A stretch of 44,850 nt of DNA. It comes from Methanobacteriota archaeon. GTDB taxonomy: Archaea; Thermoplasmatota; Poseidoniia; Poseidoniales; Poseidoniaceae. Each line of letters opens with the position of its first letter. The first letter of the stretch is position 1. Of this stretch, positions 7,537 through 17,800 are shown piece after piece. Below the pieces are notes generated by a model. That model was not told the origin of the DNA. It searched no databases and saw nothing but the letters and a program-made list of their open reading frames with translations. Position numbers and translations under genes: made by a program. The DNA lies in assembly GCA_018691345.1 (NCBI GenBank), contig JABGTJ010000115.1, positions 1 to 44,850 on the forward strand, given 5' to 3'.

Positions 7537-10500
7537 ATGGAAGGACGCTCACTCAAGGCCATTCTGCTTGTCGGATTGCTTGTTCTTTCAGGCTGTTTAT
7601 CCGGGACTGAGACAGAAACGGTCACCCCTGACACTGATTCGGAGGTAAACAATACGGTCTCGCTAACCTCTTCTTGGGGCGCTTTACCAGAAAGCACATT
7701 ACTCGATGGGACTCCAATTGTTCTTCAAATCAGTGTAACCAGTGAAGGTGAGAAATGGCAAGCACAACCGACAATTCTCACGCCAGAATTTACTGCACTT
7801 GAAGCCTATGATTGGACAACGACAGCCCAAGGTTTTCAGTTATCCTTTGTTCCAGAAAATCTCGGCGATTATACGGTTCAAGTGGAATTTGATGTTGTCG
7901 AAAATGCAGTCTTCATAGAACCTAAACCTGAACGTCTCATACACACCATTTCAGTATCTCCAATGGATGAGGATGCTCCTATTCTTAATGCGCCAGTCTT
8001 TATTGAAATTGGAGAACAACGTATTCTTTGGTTTGAAGGAGCAGTGACTCATGCCAACATTGGAACGTGCACTCTACAAATCAAACTCGATGAGAATACG
8101 ATGAAATCGGCTGCAGTTAAGGATGATGGAACCTGGAAAACCCTGTTGGACCTGTCCGAATTTGAATCTTCATTTGAGATACGAACGGTCGTTGAGTGCG
8201 GTGAGTATAGCCCGAAAAATGACTCTGTAGTTACTCAAATTCTTATCGAGAACCTGGGGGATGATTCAGATGGTGATGGAATACCGGATGATGAAGATCG
8301 TTGCCCAAACGGGTACGGAGTTGCAGATGGATGGACTTCAACATTGGCAAGTGACCAAGATCAGGATGGTTGCCATGATTTAGAAGAAGACAATGACGAC
8401 GACAACGATGGAGTTAGCGACGATTTTGACTTGTGCCCAACTTCCTTTGGTTGGGTGAGTTTTCCAAATGCAGACTATGATTCAGACGGTTGCCACGACG
8501 CTGATGAGGACGATGACGATGATAACGATGGAATCCTAGACATTGATGATTCCTGCCCAAGAGGTTTCATCGGTTGGAGTTCCGGCACATTTAGCGATTG
8601 GGACGCTGATGGTTGTTCGGATCTTGACGAAGACATCGACGATGATAACGACGGATTAAATGACACTATGGATTCATGCCCAAAGGGTCTTACGAACTGG
8701 ATTCGAGACCAATCGACAGATTTTGATAACGACGGTTGCTCTGATGCGACCGAAGATTTGGATGATGATAACGATTCGATTGATGATGTAAACAGTACAG
8801 GCAGCCCTCTCGATCTCTGTCCTGAAACTCCAAGTCAACTTCAAGTGGATGAGAACGGGTGTGCTGCCGTTCAACGCGATACAGATGCTGACGGCGTTAA
8901 TGATGACGCAGATCAGTGCCCAGGAACCCCACCTCAACTCATTGTCAATTCACTTGGATGTGCAGACCTTGATGACGATGGGGTATTTGCAAACGTTGAC
9001 ATTTGCCCGAATTCCCCCGAGAGGTGGAGTATCGATGTGGACGGATGTGCAGTCATTCAATCTCCAGTTCCGTGGACGAGTTCTACCTCCCTGAGCGCAC
9101 CAATGCAATCTGTACCTCAGTTCACAGTACCTGCGCTTGACGGGACATTCAACTTCCAACAAGAATGGACTGGATTCGATATTTACTTTTTCTTGTTCAA
9201 ATACACCGATTCGAGCGGAAATTCCAATTCTGGAACTTGGGGTCAAAGTCCCGGTCCATTCCTTCGAGCAATGCCAGACAATGTTCATGTATTCTATGGC
9301 TCATTTGATTCATCATACCACTCGGACGTCATAAATCAAAGAACAGCCGTAGAAAATGCCTTGAATCCGAGTGAAGAAACAGAATGGGACGGTCGAATTC
9401 ACTACATTGACCAGAGAGCAAACAGTATTTCGGGAGGTTTAGGCCAGATGATTTCTAATTTCAATTCCCCGATGTACATGGGCATCGACCGTTTTCAACT
9501 GGCTCGAGAGACTGGCAGTTTGTATGCGTGGACTTCATCCAACAATGACCCTAAACATCTGATTCATGAACCGATTCAGTGGAATGCTGAGTTCCCAGTC
9601 GAAATCCGAAGACATGACACTGGCATTCAAGAGATATCAATAATGGATTTCGATCGCCACTCGGGTGGCTGGAGCGGTGGTTTTACCTCAACAATGAGTG
9701 CTGTTTTTCCAAGCAATCTCACCGAATACGACACAATGGAAGTTTACCATGAACACGCATGCCTTGAACGCATGAACCGATACCAAAAGAGCGATGGGAC
9801 ATACGGAGGCTGCCATGAATGGGATTATGAGGCCAATCTGAGAATATGTGAACGCGACAACGCCTCTGCATGCGGTACCGAATTCATGAGATGGATCACC
9901 ACATACGGTAGAGAAGGCAAGTGGCTCACAGACATTTCACCATACCTTTTCATGTTGGAAAACGATGACAATCGAACATTCAAGTACCGAGGAGCGAACA
10001 AGGGCGACCTAACGATTACAGTATTACTCAGTAATTGGGGAGGTGGACTACGTGCTGCTGCAGGAGATTTTGCATTTACAGGCGGCCAATTTGACGGAAC
10101 ATACAACAACCTTTCAAAATACACACGAGACCTAAATTTCACAGTTCCAGTTTGGGCCGACAAAGTGGAAATTGTGGCCACCATTACTGGGCATGGATTC
10201 GGAAAAGATAATGCGAATTGTGCTGAATTTTGTGATCATGAACATCACTATTCGATGAATGGATTCACGACCTATGAATGGCATCCAATTGTCTATTCGA
10301 ATGAAGGTTGTGAAAACGAAGTCCAGAACGGAGTTGTTGCAAATCAATTCGGTAGCTGGCCGTTCGGGCGTGCAGGATGGTGTGCGGGTCAAGACGTCAA
10401 GCAGTGGACATACGACATCACAAGTTGGAGCGATATGAACGGTGGGTTGAACCACCTCACATACCGAGGATTGTTCAACGGACAGGAGTATGTGCCCTCG

Positions 10501-10578
10501 GACGGCGTCGGCAACGGTCAGAGAAACATCCATGCAGAAGTGTGGGTTGTGTACTACGATTCAACAACAAGTTCGTGA
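7537..10578 (+). CDS. Surface lipoprotein with thrombospondin type-3-like repeats and C-terminal PNGase F-like (peptide-N-glycosidase) domain
   Basis: Lipobox start MEGRSLKAILLVGLLVLSGCLSG (ATG 7537); repeats DxDxDGCxD..EDxDDDNDG..D..DxCP; C-terminal GGCHEWDYEANL and ITGHGFGKDNANCAEFCDHEHH...FGSWPFGRAGWCAGQDV match PNGase F CDEWDRYANV and CAEWC...APDRAGWCPG. Confidence 0.82.
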   Translation: MEGRSLKAILLVGLLVLSGCLSGTETETVTPDTDSEVNNTVSLTSSWGALPESTLLDGTPIVLQISVTSEGEKWQAQPTILTPEFTALEAYDWTTTAQGFQLSFVPENLGDYTVQVEFDVVENAVFIEPKPERLIHTISVSPMDEDAPILNAPVFIEIGEQRILWFEGAVTHANIGTCTLQIKLDENTMKSAAVKDDGTWKTLLDLSEFESSFEIRTVVECGEYSPKNDSVVTQILIENLGDDSDGDGIPDDEDRCPNGYGVADGWTSTLASDQDQDGCHDLEEDNDDDNDGVSDDFDLCPTSFGWVSFPNADYDSDGCHDADEDDDDDNDGILDIDDSCPRGFIGWSSGTFSDWDADGCSDLDEDIDDDNDGLNDTMDSCPKGLTNWIRDQSTDFDNDGCSDATEDLDDDNDSIDDVNSTGSPLDLCPETPSQLQVDENGCAAVQRDTDADGVNDDADQCPGTPPQLIVNSLGCADLDDDGVFANVDICPNSPERWSIDVDGCAVIQSPVPWTSSTSLSAPMQSVPQFTVPALDGTFNFQQEWTGFDIYFFLFKYTDSSGNSNSGTWGQSPGPFLRAMPDNVHVFYGSFDSSYHSDVINQRTAVENALNPSEETEWDGRIHYIDQRANSISGGLGQMISNFNSPMYMGIDRFQLARETGSLYAWTSSNNDPKHLIHEPIQWNAEFPVEIRRHDTGIQEISIMDFDRHSGGWSGGFTSTMSAVFPSNLTEYDTMEVYHEHACLERMNRYQKSDGTYGGCHEWDYEANLRICERDNASACGTEFMRWITTYGREGKWLTDISPYLFMLENDDNRTFKYRGANKGDLTITVLLSNWGGGLRAAAGDFAFTGGQFDGTYNNLSKYTRDLNFTVPVWADKVEIVATITGHGFGKDNANCAEFCDHEHHYSMNGFTTYEWHPIVYSNEGCENEVQNGVVANQFGSWPFGRAGWCAGQDVKQWTYDITSWSDMNGGLNHLTYRGLFNGQEYVPSDGVGNGQRNIHAEVWVVYYDSTTSS
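8254..9060 (+). repeat. Coding tandem repeats: Cys-containing TSP3-like Ca-binding units
   Basis: Repeated DDDNDG...DxCP; conserved TGCCC codons for CP at 8302, 8434, 8554 and 8677 (spacing 132, 120, 123 nt). Confidence 0.8.
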
Positions 10579-10579
10579 T

Positions 10580-11764
10580 TCAATACTGGTAAGGTGGCGG
10601 CGATTGTAAATCGTCAATAAGCGTACCACAGTCCGGAGTTTGCAAAAATGCATAGTCACTGTCTCGCCGTTGTGGCGAGAAACCGGCACGGAGAATCACG
10701 TTTTGCAATTCAATTTCTGAGGCGTTAAATTTCGTAGTACCCGACGCTGAAACAACGTTCTCTTCCATCATGGTAGAACCAACATCATTCGCACCACCAA
10801 ACAACGCCATTTGTGCGGTTTTAATGCCCATAGTGGGCCATGAAGATTGAATGTTCGGAATGCTGTCGAGGAAAAGTCTCGAAACGGCCACGTGCCGTAG
10901 GTACTCCGTGGAGCCTGCACCAAGTTGAATCTTGTTTTGCCCACGGTTTCGGCGTCCAAAACTATTCACTTCCAATTGGACAGGCCATGCGATAAACGAT
11001 GTAAATCCAATACCATGCTGGACAAGTGAACGGTCTTGGAGTTCTCTCAAGCGGCGCATATGTTCAACCCGTTGCTCCAGTGTTTCACCGAATCCTATGA
11101 CGTTTGTAGCGCTGGTGGTTAAACCCAAAGATTGTGCTTCTTCCATGACCCTTAACCAGTTAGCAGGAAGGCCTTTTTTCGGGGAGACATCTTTGCGCAC
11201 ATCATCGACTAACATTTCTGCACCACCACCTGGAAGTCCATGCATGCCTGCGGCTTTGAGTCGCGTCAATACTTCAAGTGTTGATAAATTACTAACTTCT
11301 GCTATTCCTTCGATTTCAATAGGGCTGAAGCAATCAATTGCTATGGAAGGATGACGAGCGCACAACTCATGCAAAAGGTTCTCATACCATTCAAATGAAA
11401 GATCTGGATTAACGCCACCTTGCATGAGAATACGGACACCTTCGATGTTTTCAAGTTCCTTAATTCGAGCTGAAATCTCATCGATGGTTTGCGTGTACGT
11501 TTCTTCATGGCCGGGAGGTCTGTAAAAAGAACAAAACTGGCAGTTAATTGTGCAAACATTGGTGTAATTGATGTTACGGTCGATCAGGTAAGATACCTTA
11601 CTCGGACCATGCATTGCATTTCGACGAAGTAAAGCAGCACTCATCAACTGGTGAAGTGGTGCATTTTGGTATAATTCAACTGCATCCTCGGGTGTTAAAC
11701 GATATTCATGAGCAGAATCTTGCTGCCACGAGGCCTGTCTTTGAAGAATCGATGACCAATTCAT
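10580..11764 (-). CDS. mqnC: Cyclic dehypoxanthinyl futalosine synthase (MqnC-like radical SAM protein)
   Basis: DRNINYTNVCTINCQFCSFYRPPGHEETYT (CX3CX2C), GGVNPDLSFEWYENLL, HGLPGGGAEML, FGGANDVGSTMMEENVVSASG. Confidence 0.87.
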   Translation of the reverse strand: MNWSSILQRQASWQQDSAHEYRLTPEDAVELYQNAPLHQLMSAALLRRNAMHGPSKVSYLIDRNINYTNVCTINCQFCSFYRPPGHEETYTQTIDEISARIKELENIEGVRILMQGGVNPDLSFEWYENLLHELCARHPSIAIDCFSPIEIEGIAEVSNLSTLEVLTRLKAAGMHGLPGGGAEMLVDDVRKDVSPKKGLPANWLRVMEEAQSLGLTTSATNVIGFGETLEQRVEHMRRLRELQDRSLVQHGIGFTSFIAWPVQLEVNSFGRRNRGQNKIQLGAGSTEYLRHVAVSRLFLDSIPNIQSSWPTMGIKTAQMALFGGANDVGSTMMEENVVSASGTTKFNASEIELQNVILRAGFSPQRRDSDYAFLQTPDCGTLIDDLQSPPPYQY

Positions 11765-11773
11765 GCTAACACC

Positions 11774-13144
11774 TCAAAATGCAGTTCCAGTAATAGATTC
11801 AATATCCTCAATCGATTTTGGACAAGCCGATGTTAATACATCCGGTTCACCAGAGGTTACGAGTACATCATCCTCAATGCGAATACCGATGTTTGCATAC
11901 CGTTCAGGACAGTTGACATCGGGCCTCCATGCGCCAAAATACAATCCAGGTTCAACCGTAAGGCACATTCCAGCTTCTAACAATCGAGGCTCACCGTTTG
12001 GCTTGTAAATTCCTACATCATGAACATCAAGGCCAATCCAATGACTTGTGTTGTGCATGTACCACTTGCGTAAATCTCCAGATTCCATGTCAAGTGCATC
12101 TTCAACGGTTTGATCAGTAATGCCCAAACGAATGATACCTTCTGCCAATACTCGCCGTGCTGCATCGTGAGGGGCGGTATATGGTTGTCCAACTCGACAA
12201 CGGTCAATAGCCGCATACTGAGCATCGAGAACGAGTTGATAAATTTCTTTTTGGGGTTCGGTAAATTTACCATTGATTGGCCAGGAACGGGTGATATCCG
12301 CGGCATAGCCTCGGAATTCAGCGCCTGCATCAATGAGAATGACTTCGCCGTCTTCGCACACATCGTTGTTTTCTTTGTAATGCAATACAGTAGCATTATC
12401 ACCGCATCCAACAATGGAAGGATAAGCCCAACCTGAGGTTCCGGCGTAGACAAAGAAGCCTTCAATGGTTGATTGGAACTGGTATTCCATGCGTCCTGGT
12501 TTTGAATGCCGCATAGCAGCAACATGCGCAAAACTGCTGACATCAGAAGCAAATCTCATCTGTTCAATTTCCGCATCGGACTTTCGCAAACGTAATTCAG
12601 CAATGCGGGAACTTGGGTCTTCTATTGAGACTGGACCGGTACCGAAGTGCTGACGGGCACGGTCTCGTCGGTCAACCGATGTTCGCACGAGAGAATCAAC
12701 AGAAGATTGGACGCCGGTTCGAAGCAGAATGCGACGAGATTCAGAAATGAAGTTCGAAAGCGATTCATCGAGAACTTCAATCGAATAGGCTTCATCAACA
12801 GGCCAATTGCTCAAAGCACCTTCGACGCCAGGGCGGCGTCCTTCCCAAATTTCTTTGAGGGTGTCTTTGGGTTGAACAAACAGTGTCGATATCCATTCTC
12901 CATCTACGCAACGGAGGGTGAAAACTGCCTCTGGTTCAGTCCACCCAACAAAATAGAGCATGTCGCTCATTGTTCTGTAAGGGTAGTGGACATCATTGGA
13001 ATGTGTTGACTCTTCTGCAGCACAGAGAATGACCAAATCATCTGGACGAAGTTGTGATGTTAAGCGACTCTGACGAGCTACGTACTCGTTTTGAGAAATA
13101 ACTGTAGGTTTTGGTCCAATATGAGCCATAGCCGCTTCGTTCAT
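11774..13144 (-). CDS. pepP: Xaa-Pro aminopeptidase (aminopeptidase P, M24B)
   Basis: VILIDAGAEFRGYAADITRSWPINGKFTEPQKEIYQLVL, HNTSHWIGLDVHDVG, GMCLTVEPGLYF, GIRIEDDVLVT. Confidence 0.9.
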   Translation of the reverse strand: MNEAAMAHIGPKPTVISQNEYVARQSRLTSQLRPDDLVILCAAEESTHSNDVHYPYRTMSDMLYFVGWTEPEAVFTLRCVDGEWISTLFVQPKDTLKEIWEGRRPGVEGALSNWPVDEAYSIEVLDESLSNFISESRRILLRTGVQSSVDSLVRTSVDRRDRARQHFGTGPVSIEDPSSRIAELRLRKSDAEIEQMRFASDVSSFAHVAAMRHSKPGRMEYQFQSTIEGFFVYAGTSGWAYPSIVGCGDNATVLHYKENNDVCEDGEVILIDAGAEFRGYAADITRSWPINGKFTEPQKEIYQLVLDAQYAAIDRCRVGQPYTAPHDAARRVLAEGIIRLGITDQTVEDALDMESGDLRKWYMHNTSHWIGLDVHDVGIYKPNGEPRLLEAGMCLTVEPGLYFGAWRPDVNCPERYANIGIRIEDDVLVTSGEPDVLTSACPKSIEDIESITGTAF

Positions 13145-13222
13145 ACTTGACCCACACGTTCGACAGTATTCAATAATTGCATTGTTTAAATTACAAACTA
13201 TCGGAATATGAACCCTTAATCC

Positions 13223-14755
13223 TTAATCAAGTGACTTTTTTTCCCATTTGGGCAGAGATGTGTCGGGTGCCGTCTTTCGCGTTAAAACAAAGACCAGAGA
13301 ACCACCTAATGCAAGCGAGCCGAGAATGGAGGCGGCGACCAAAGCTACGCTTGGTTGCTTGAGGTCGGAAGCAGAAGAATCCTCGATGGAGAGAGAAAAT
13401 TGAGTTTCACTCGTCGCACCATTATCATCCTCAACGACCAAACGGACCTCATAGGTTCCGGGTTCAGTAAACATGGATGAATCAATGACTGATTTACCTG
13501 CGAGGAAGGTGTTTCCATTGACGTACCATGTGTAGGACAGGGAATCAGCATCGTTTGAAGTGTCGCCGCTCTTCGAACTGTTAAGTTCCCATTCCTCATC
13601 GAGTCCTAAGGAAACTGTGTAATTTGGAGCAACTACAAAAGAGTCGATTTCCACTTTAACGGTCGGGGCAATATTGGTGACTGTGAACTGTGAATCGGAT
13701 ACTGTAAGCCATCCAGCTGTGTCGCGAACCAGCAACTCTACAGTCCAAACGCCAGAATAGGGTGGATGTATAGAGATAATGGAACCTGAAACATACTCAT
13801 CTTCAGCAACAGCTCGCCGAGTACCATCTGGTTCTACTAGAGTCCATGTCAAGCGGTTTTCTCCACCAATGTAACCATCTTCGACAATTGCTGAAAAGGA
13901 TATTTCTTCATCCTCATGAATCTCCGGGTGAACTGAAACCGCCTGTTCAATCGATATTGACTGCTCCAATGGTTGTGCATCGGTTGAGAGATGTACGGTT
14001 GGTAAATTTTGATCGACGAGTAAACGGAAAAATCCGGTGTTTGAGGTGTGCAACAATGTATCGGTGACGGTGATATTAAACAACCAAAATCCATCGGCTA
14101 AACCAAGAGATTCAAGTTCAAAAATTACAGACAATTGACCGTTACTTGTTGAACTTGTAAAATTACGGAAGTGTGTCATATCCTCAAGACAATTTCCTGC
14201 CGGTGCAGAGCAGACATTCATGGAAACAAACGATTCATTCATACTGTGCGATGGCAAAGTAATCGGGACAGAGAGCGTTAAGTCTTGGTTTGACAGAAGG
14301 AAATAATGCCGGTCATGATGTTGGTGCTTGGGAATAATCGGGTGGACAAATGGTGCATGGTTCGAAGAACCGAGATAGATGACACGTGAATTCTGTTGGT
14401 CGGGGACTGTTTCCTCACCGATGACTATTCGGCAAGTACAATCGAAAGACGTGACATTGACTTCAAGATTCCAATCCCAGTTACCGCTGCTGACTGCATC
14501 TACATTCGATAGTTTACCACTTGCAACCGAGACTGTTGGCTCATTGAATAAATCAAAAATAAACCAATCTACATCTGCAAGGGGAACGGTAGAACTGCCG
14601 TTGAGATAGAGTGTATCATGTGCTTCAAGACCAATGTGACTCTGGTGAATGGTAATTTCACCAAATTCGTCGTTCGTAGAAGCATGAACATTAGGCAGAT
14701 GTGATATCAAAAGGCCTGCGACTGCAATGAAAAGGAGTGCTTTCACTGGTCGCAT
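13223..14755 (-). CDS. Secreted/anchored surface protein with PKD-like domain and C-terminal TM
   Basis: Signal peptide MRPVKALLFIAVAGLLISHLPNVHAS (start at 14755, not ORF start 14839); PKD-like SYTWYVNGNTF...TEPGTYEVRLVVEDDNGATSE; C-terminal VALVAASILGSLALGGSLVFVL. Confidence 0.75.
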   Translation of the reverse strand: MRPVKALLFIAVAGLLISHLPNVHASTNDEFGEITIHQSHIGLEAHDTLYLNGSSTVPLADVDWFIFDLFNEPTVSVASGKLSNVDAVSSGNWDWNLEVNVTSFDCTCRIVIGEETVPDQQNSRVIYLGSSNHAPFVHPIIPKHQHHDRHYFLLSNQDLTLSVPITLPSHSMNESFVSMNVCSAPAGNCLEDMTHFRNFTSSTSNGQLSVIFELESLGLADGFWLFNITVTDTLLHTSNTGFFRLLVDQNLPTVHLSTDAQPLEQSISIEQAVSVHPEIHEDEEISFSAIVEDGYIGGENRLTWTLVEPDGTRRAVAEDEYVSGSIISIHPPYSGVWTVELLVRDTAGWLTVSDSQFTVTNIAPTVKVEIDSFVVAPNYTVSLGLDEEWELNSSKSGDTSNDADSLSYTWYVNGNTFLAGKSVIDSSMFTEPGTYEVRLVVEDDNGATSETQFSLSIEDSSASDLKQPSVALVAASILGSLALGGSLVFVLTRKTAPDTSLPKWEKKSLD

Positions 14756-14817
14756 GAAGACTGTCCCTCCACCGACAAACATGAATGTTCGTCCGGAATG
14801 TGCGTAAACATGCTGCA

Positions 14818-17800
14818 TCATTGAGCAAATGGGTCGCACAATTCACCTTGGCCAGGGAAACTTGTGGGGTTACGAGGATTCGTGTCCCACTTGAATTCAC
14901 AATAATTCACGTGGCCATCACCGTCGGTATCGATCATTCGGTCAGCGGGGTCATCTGGGTCAAATTGGAAGTGGAACTCCCACCCTGTGGCCATTCCATC
15001 ATCATCATGGTCCTGATAGTAAACTTCGGGACCGTCGTTCCATTGGTCGCCATCAGAGTCATTGGTAATTGGATTCGTACCGTTTTCCTTCTCTTCGAAG
15101 TTGGTGTAGTTCTCAAGGTTGTCATAAAACCGCTTACCGTCAGGTGTATCAGGGTCAATATTACAATCTGAATTTGTGCTATCGTTGTACCCAGAGCAAT
15201 ACTTCTTGATGAGGCCTGAACGGTTTAGCCCATCGCGGTCTGGGTCTTCGTCACCATCCATTATGCCATCAAGATCACTATCTGGCATGGACGGGTCCAT
15301 TACACCACGTGCTCCATAAGCGTCAGAAGCCCCTTCATCGACCAGCCCATTTTCGAGAGCAAGTCTGGAATAGTATACTTCCCAGCCGTCGGGTAAGTTA
15401 TCCGAATCAGTATCATCATCAACAGGATTTGTATTCCATTTATCAGGTGCTTCAGCACTGTTGGGCAACGAATCGTTGTCGACATCAAAAGTATCGTCTT
15501 TGAGAGAGTCAAGCGAAGGGTCAAGAGCCCAACGACCATTACAATCACACAATGAATTGACTGGCATCGAGAATCCTGTGAGGTTCATTTCTGAAACTTC
15601 ATACTTCTTTTCGATGATGAATCCACCAAGGTTGTTTTGCCAAACATAGCCACCGGCTTCCATGGAGCAATCGTTGTTCTGGGATGCAACGCATCCGGGG
15701 CGCTGCCATGAGGATGTAGCAACCCAAAGACTGTGTGAGTTGGTATTTTGCTCGGCAGATTTCACTTGCATCTCCCAACCATCGAGCATTCCATCGGAAT
15801 CAGTATCGTTAAGCAGAGGATTTGTTGGGTTTTGGAACGGACGTGGGACGAATAGAACTTCATTCCCATCGACGAGGCTATCGTTGTCGGTATCTGAGTT
15901 GTTGGCGTGAGTTAGGAAATTATCCTTTCCTGCAATGACTTCTTCTCCGTCTTCAAGCCCATCGTTATCAGTGTCAAACATGCAAGGGCTGGTGAAGTAT
16001 GCTACACCTTCCCAAGAGTATCCGGTTAGAGCTTCGATTTGATCAAGCTCGCCATCTCCGTCTGTATCTGGATTCGATGCGTTCGAGCCGCCTGCGCAGA
16101 CGTTTGCAAACTCATCGTAGTCAGACAAGCCATCTGCATCTGTGTCAAAGAGCCCAGGGTCTGAAGTGACCCAGGTCTTGACCACACCGTTGTTGACAAC
16201 AAGAATTTCCCAACCCATGACTTCAATTCCGTCAAGGAGGTTATCACCGTCAGTATCTGGATTCAGTGGGTCCGTCGAACGGCCATCGACAATGCCGTCA
16301 CCGTTACGGTCACGGGCGTTGTACTCCATGAGATTGGTGAATTGTTCTTCAGGTTCAACAATCTCCATCCATTGGAACAGTCGTGATTCAATTGCTTGGC
16401 CAACAGAAACATCGATTTGGTAGACGTAACCTGAAACAGGGGCCAACATTGCGATGGTTTGCTTTTGACCGCCAGCGAGAGTGATTTGACCACGAGCCAC
16501 GGTTTCGTTTGCTTCAACCCATTGGTCCTTCAAGACATCAATTCCAACAACGATTGTGGTCGAATCAAGGGTGCTGTAGAATACGCCTCCGTCTCCGTCA
16601 ACATCCCATCCATCATGGTCAGGGTCGAGGTTACCGTTCGAACCATCACGAGGGTGAAGGCCGTTGGTTGATTCCCAACCATCCGGCATGCCGTCGATAT
16701 CGGTGTCGAGTCGCCAAGGAGAAGTGAAATTCGTTGCGCCGAAAAGGTTGGCTACTTGATATTCTTCATAGTTATTCAATCCGTCTTCGTCCCAATCCCC
16801 GTATCCATCGGAAGAGTTTGCAGGGTTGAGGGTTTTTGAAACATCATTTTGTGGGTGGTCATTGACATTGGAATAACAGAATTCGAATCCATCAGGCATT
16901 CCATCGCCATCAGTGTCCCAATCCGAAGGCCCGTTGAGAAGACCATCGCCGTCCATGTCCATGAGGAACCAAGAATTCTCGACTCCAGCAAACGGAGATG
17001 AACGGGTGATGGGGTCAAGCAAAGGAATGTTACAGTTTTCACCGACTCCAGTCGACAGAATTGATGTGAGATTACCAATTTCTACGATGTCATCAAGTAA
17101 ATCCATGTCCGAGTCACGAGCGTTTGGGTTGGTCCCATACGTTTCTTCTTGGAAGTTTGGAAGTCCGTCTTCATCGGTATCGAGAATCATGTCGCAGGAA
17201 TGTGCACCGGAAGGGTTAGCAAGTTGATCCCATGAGGGCAGAGAATCGGAAGAATCGTAGAACGTCGAGAGGGTTTCTTCCATTGCTTGGTCCAACAAAA
17301 GGCAATCCCAGTTTCCGTTAAGTGGGTTGAATAACAACACATCTCCACCAGGTGTTTGAACCGTTTGTGTGTATTTTGATTCCCACAAGTCGTTCAATCC
17401 ATCGTTGTCTGTATCGGAACGTTGAGGGTCAGTCTTGAGCTCTTGTTCTTGTTGGTTGGTGAGGCCATCGTTGTCTGGGTCTCCATTCGGACCTTGTTCC
17501 GGATCTGGCCATGAATCAGTTTCATTTTCGATGTTCGCTTCATCGGTGTTATCGTTGTTTGAACTGTCTTGATCGAGATCTTCTGATTCACCGTTGTCAA
17601 GAGGATTGAGTCCGTTGGCGACTTCCCACCCATCACTCATACCGTCAAAATCTGTATCAGCAAGTTGCGGATCAGTACCGTATTGAGTCGATTCCAACAA
17701 ATCCGACAGACCATCGCCATCGGTATCTAAAGCAGCGCTGACAGAAGTGCCCGTACCAATCAAATCTTCTTCAGCAGCGCTCTCGAAACCACCAACACCT

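Noticed and set aside
8475-8666. Ser-rich 63-aa minus-strand ORF
   Set aside because: Reverse reading of the GAY-rich Asp repeat codons; composition is explained by the TSP3-like coding repeats.
12013-12552. 179-aa same-strand ORF inside pepP
   Set aside because: Alternative frame of a clear M24 peptidase; no motifs.
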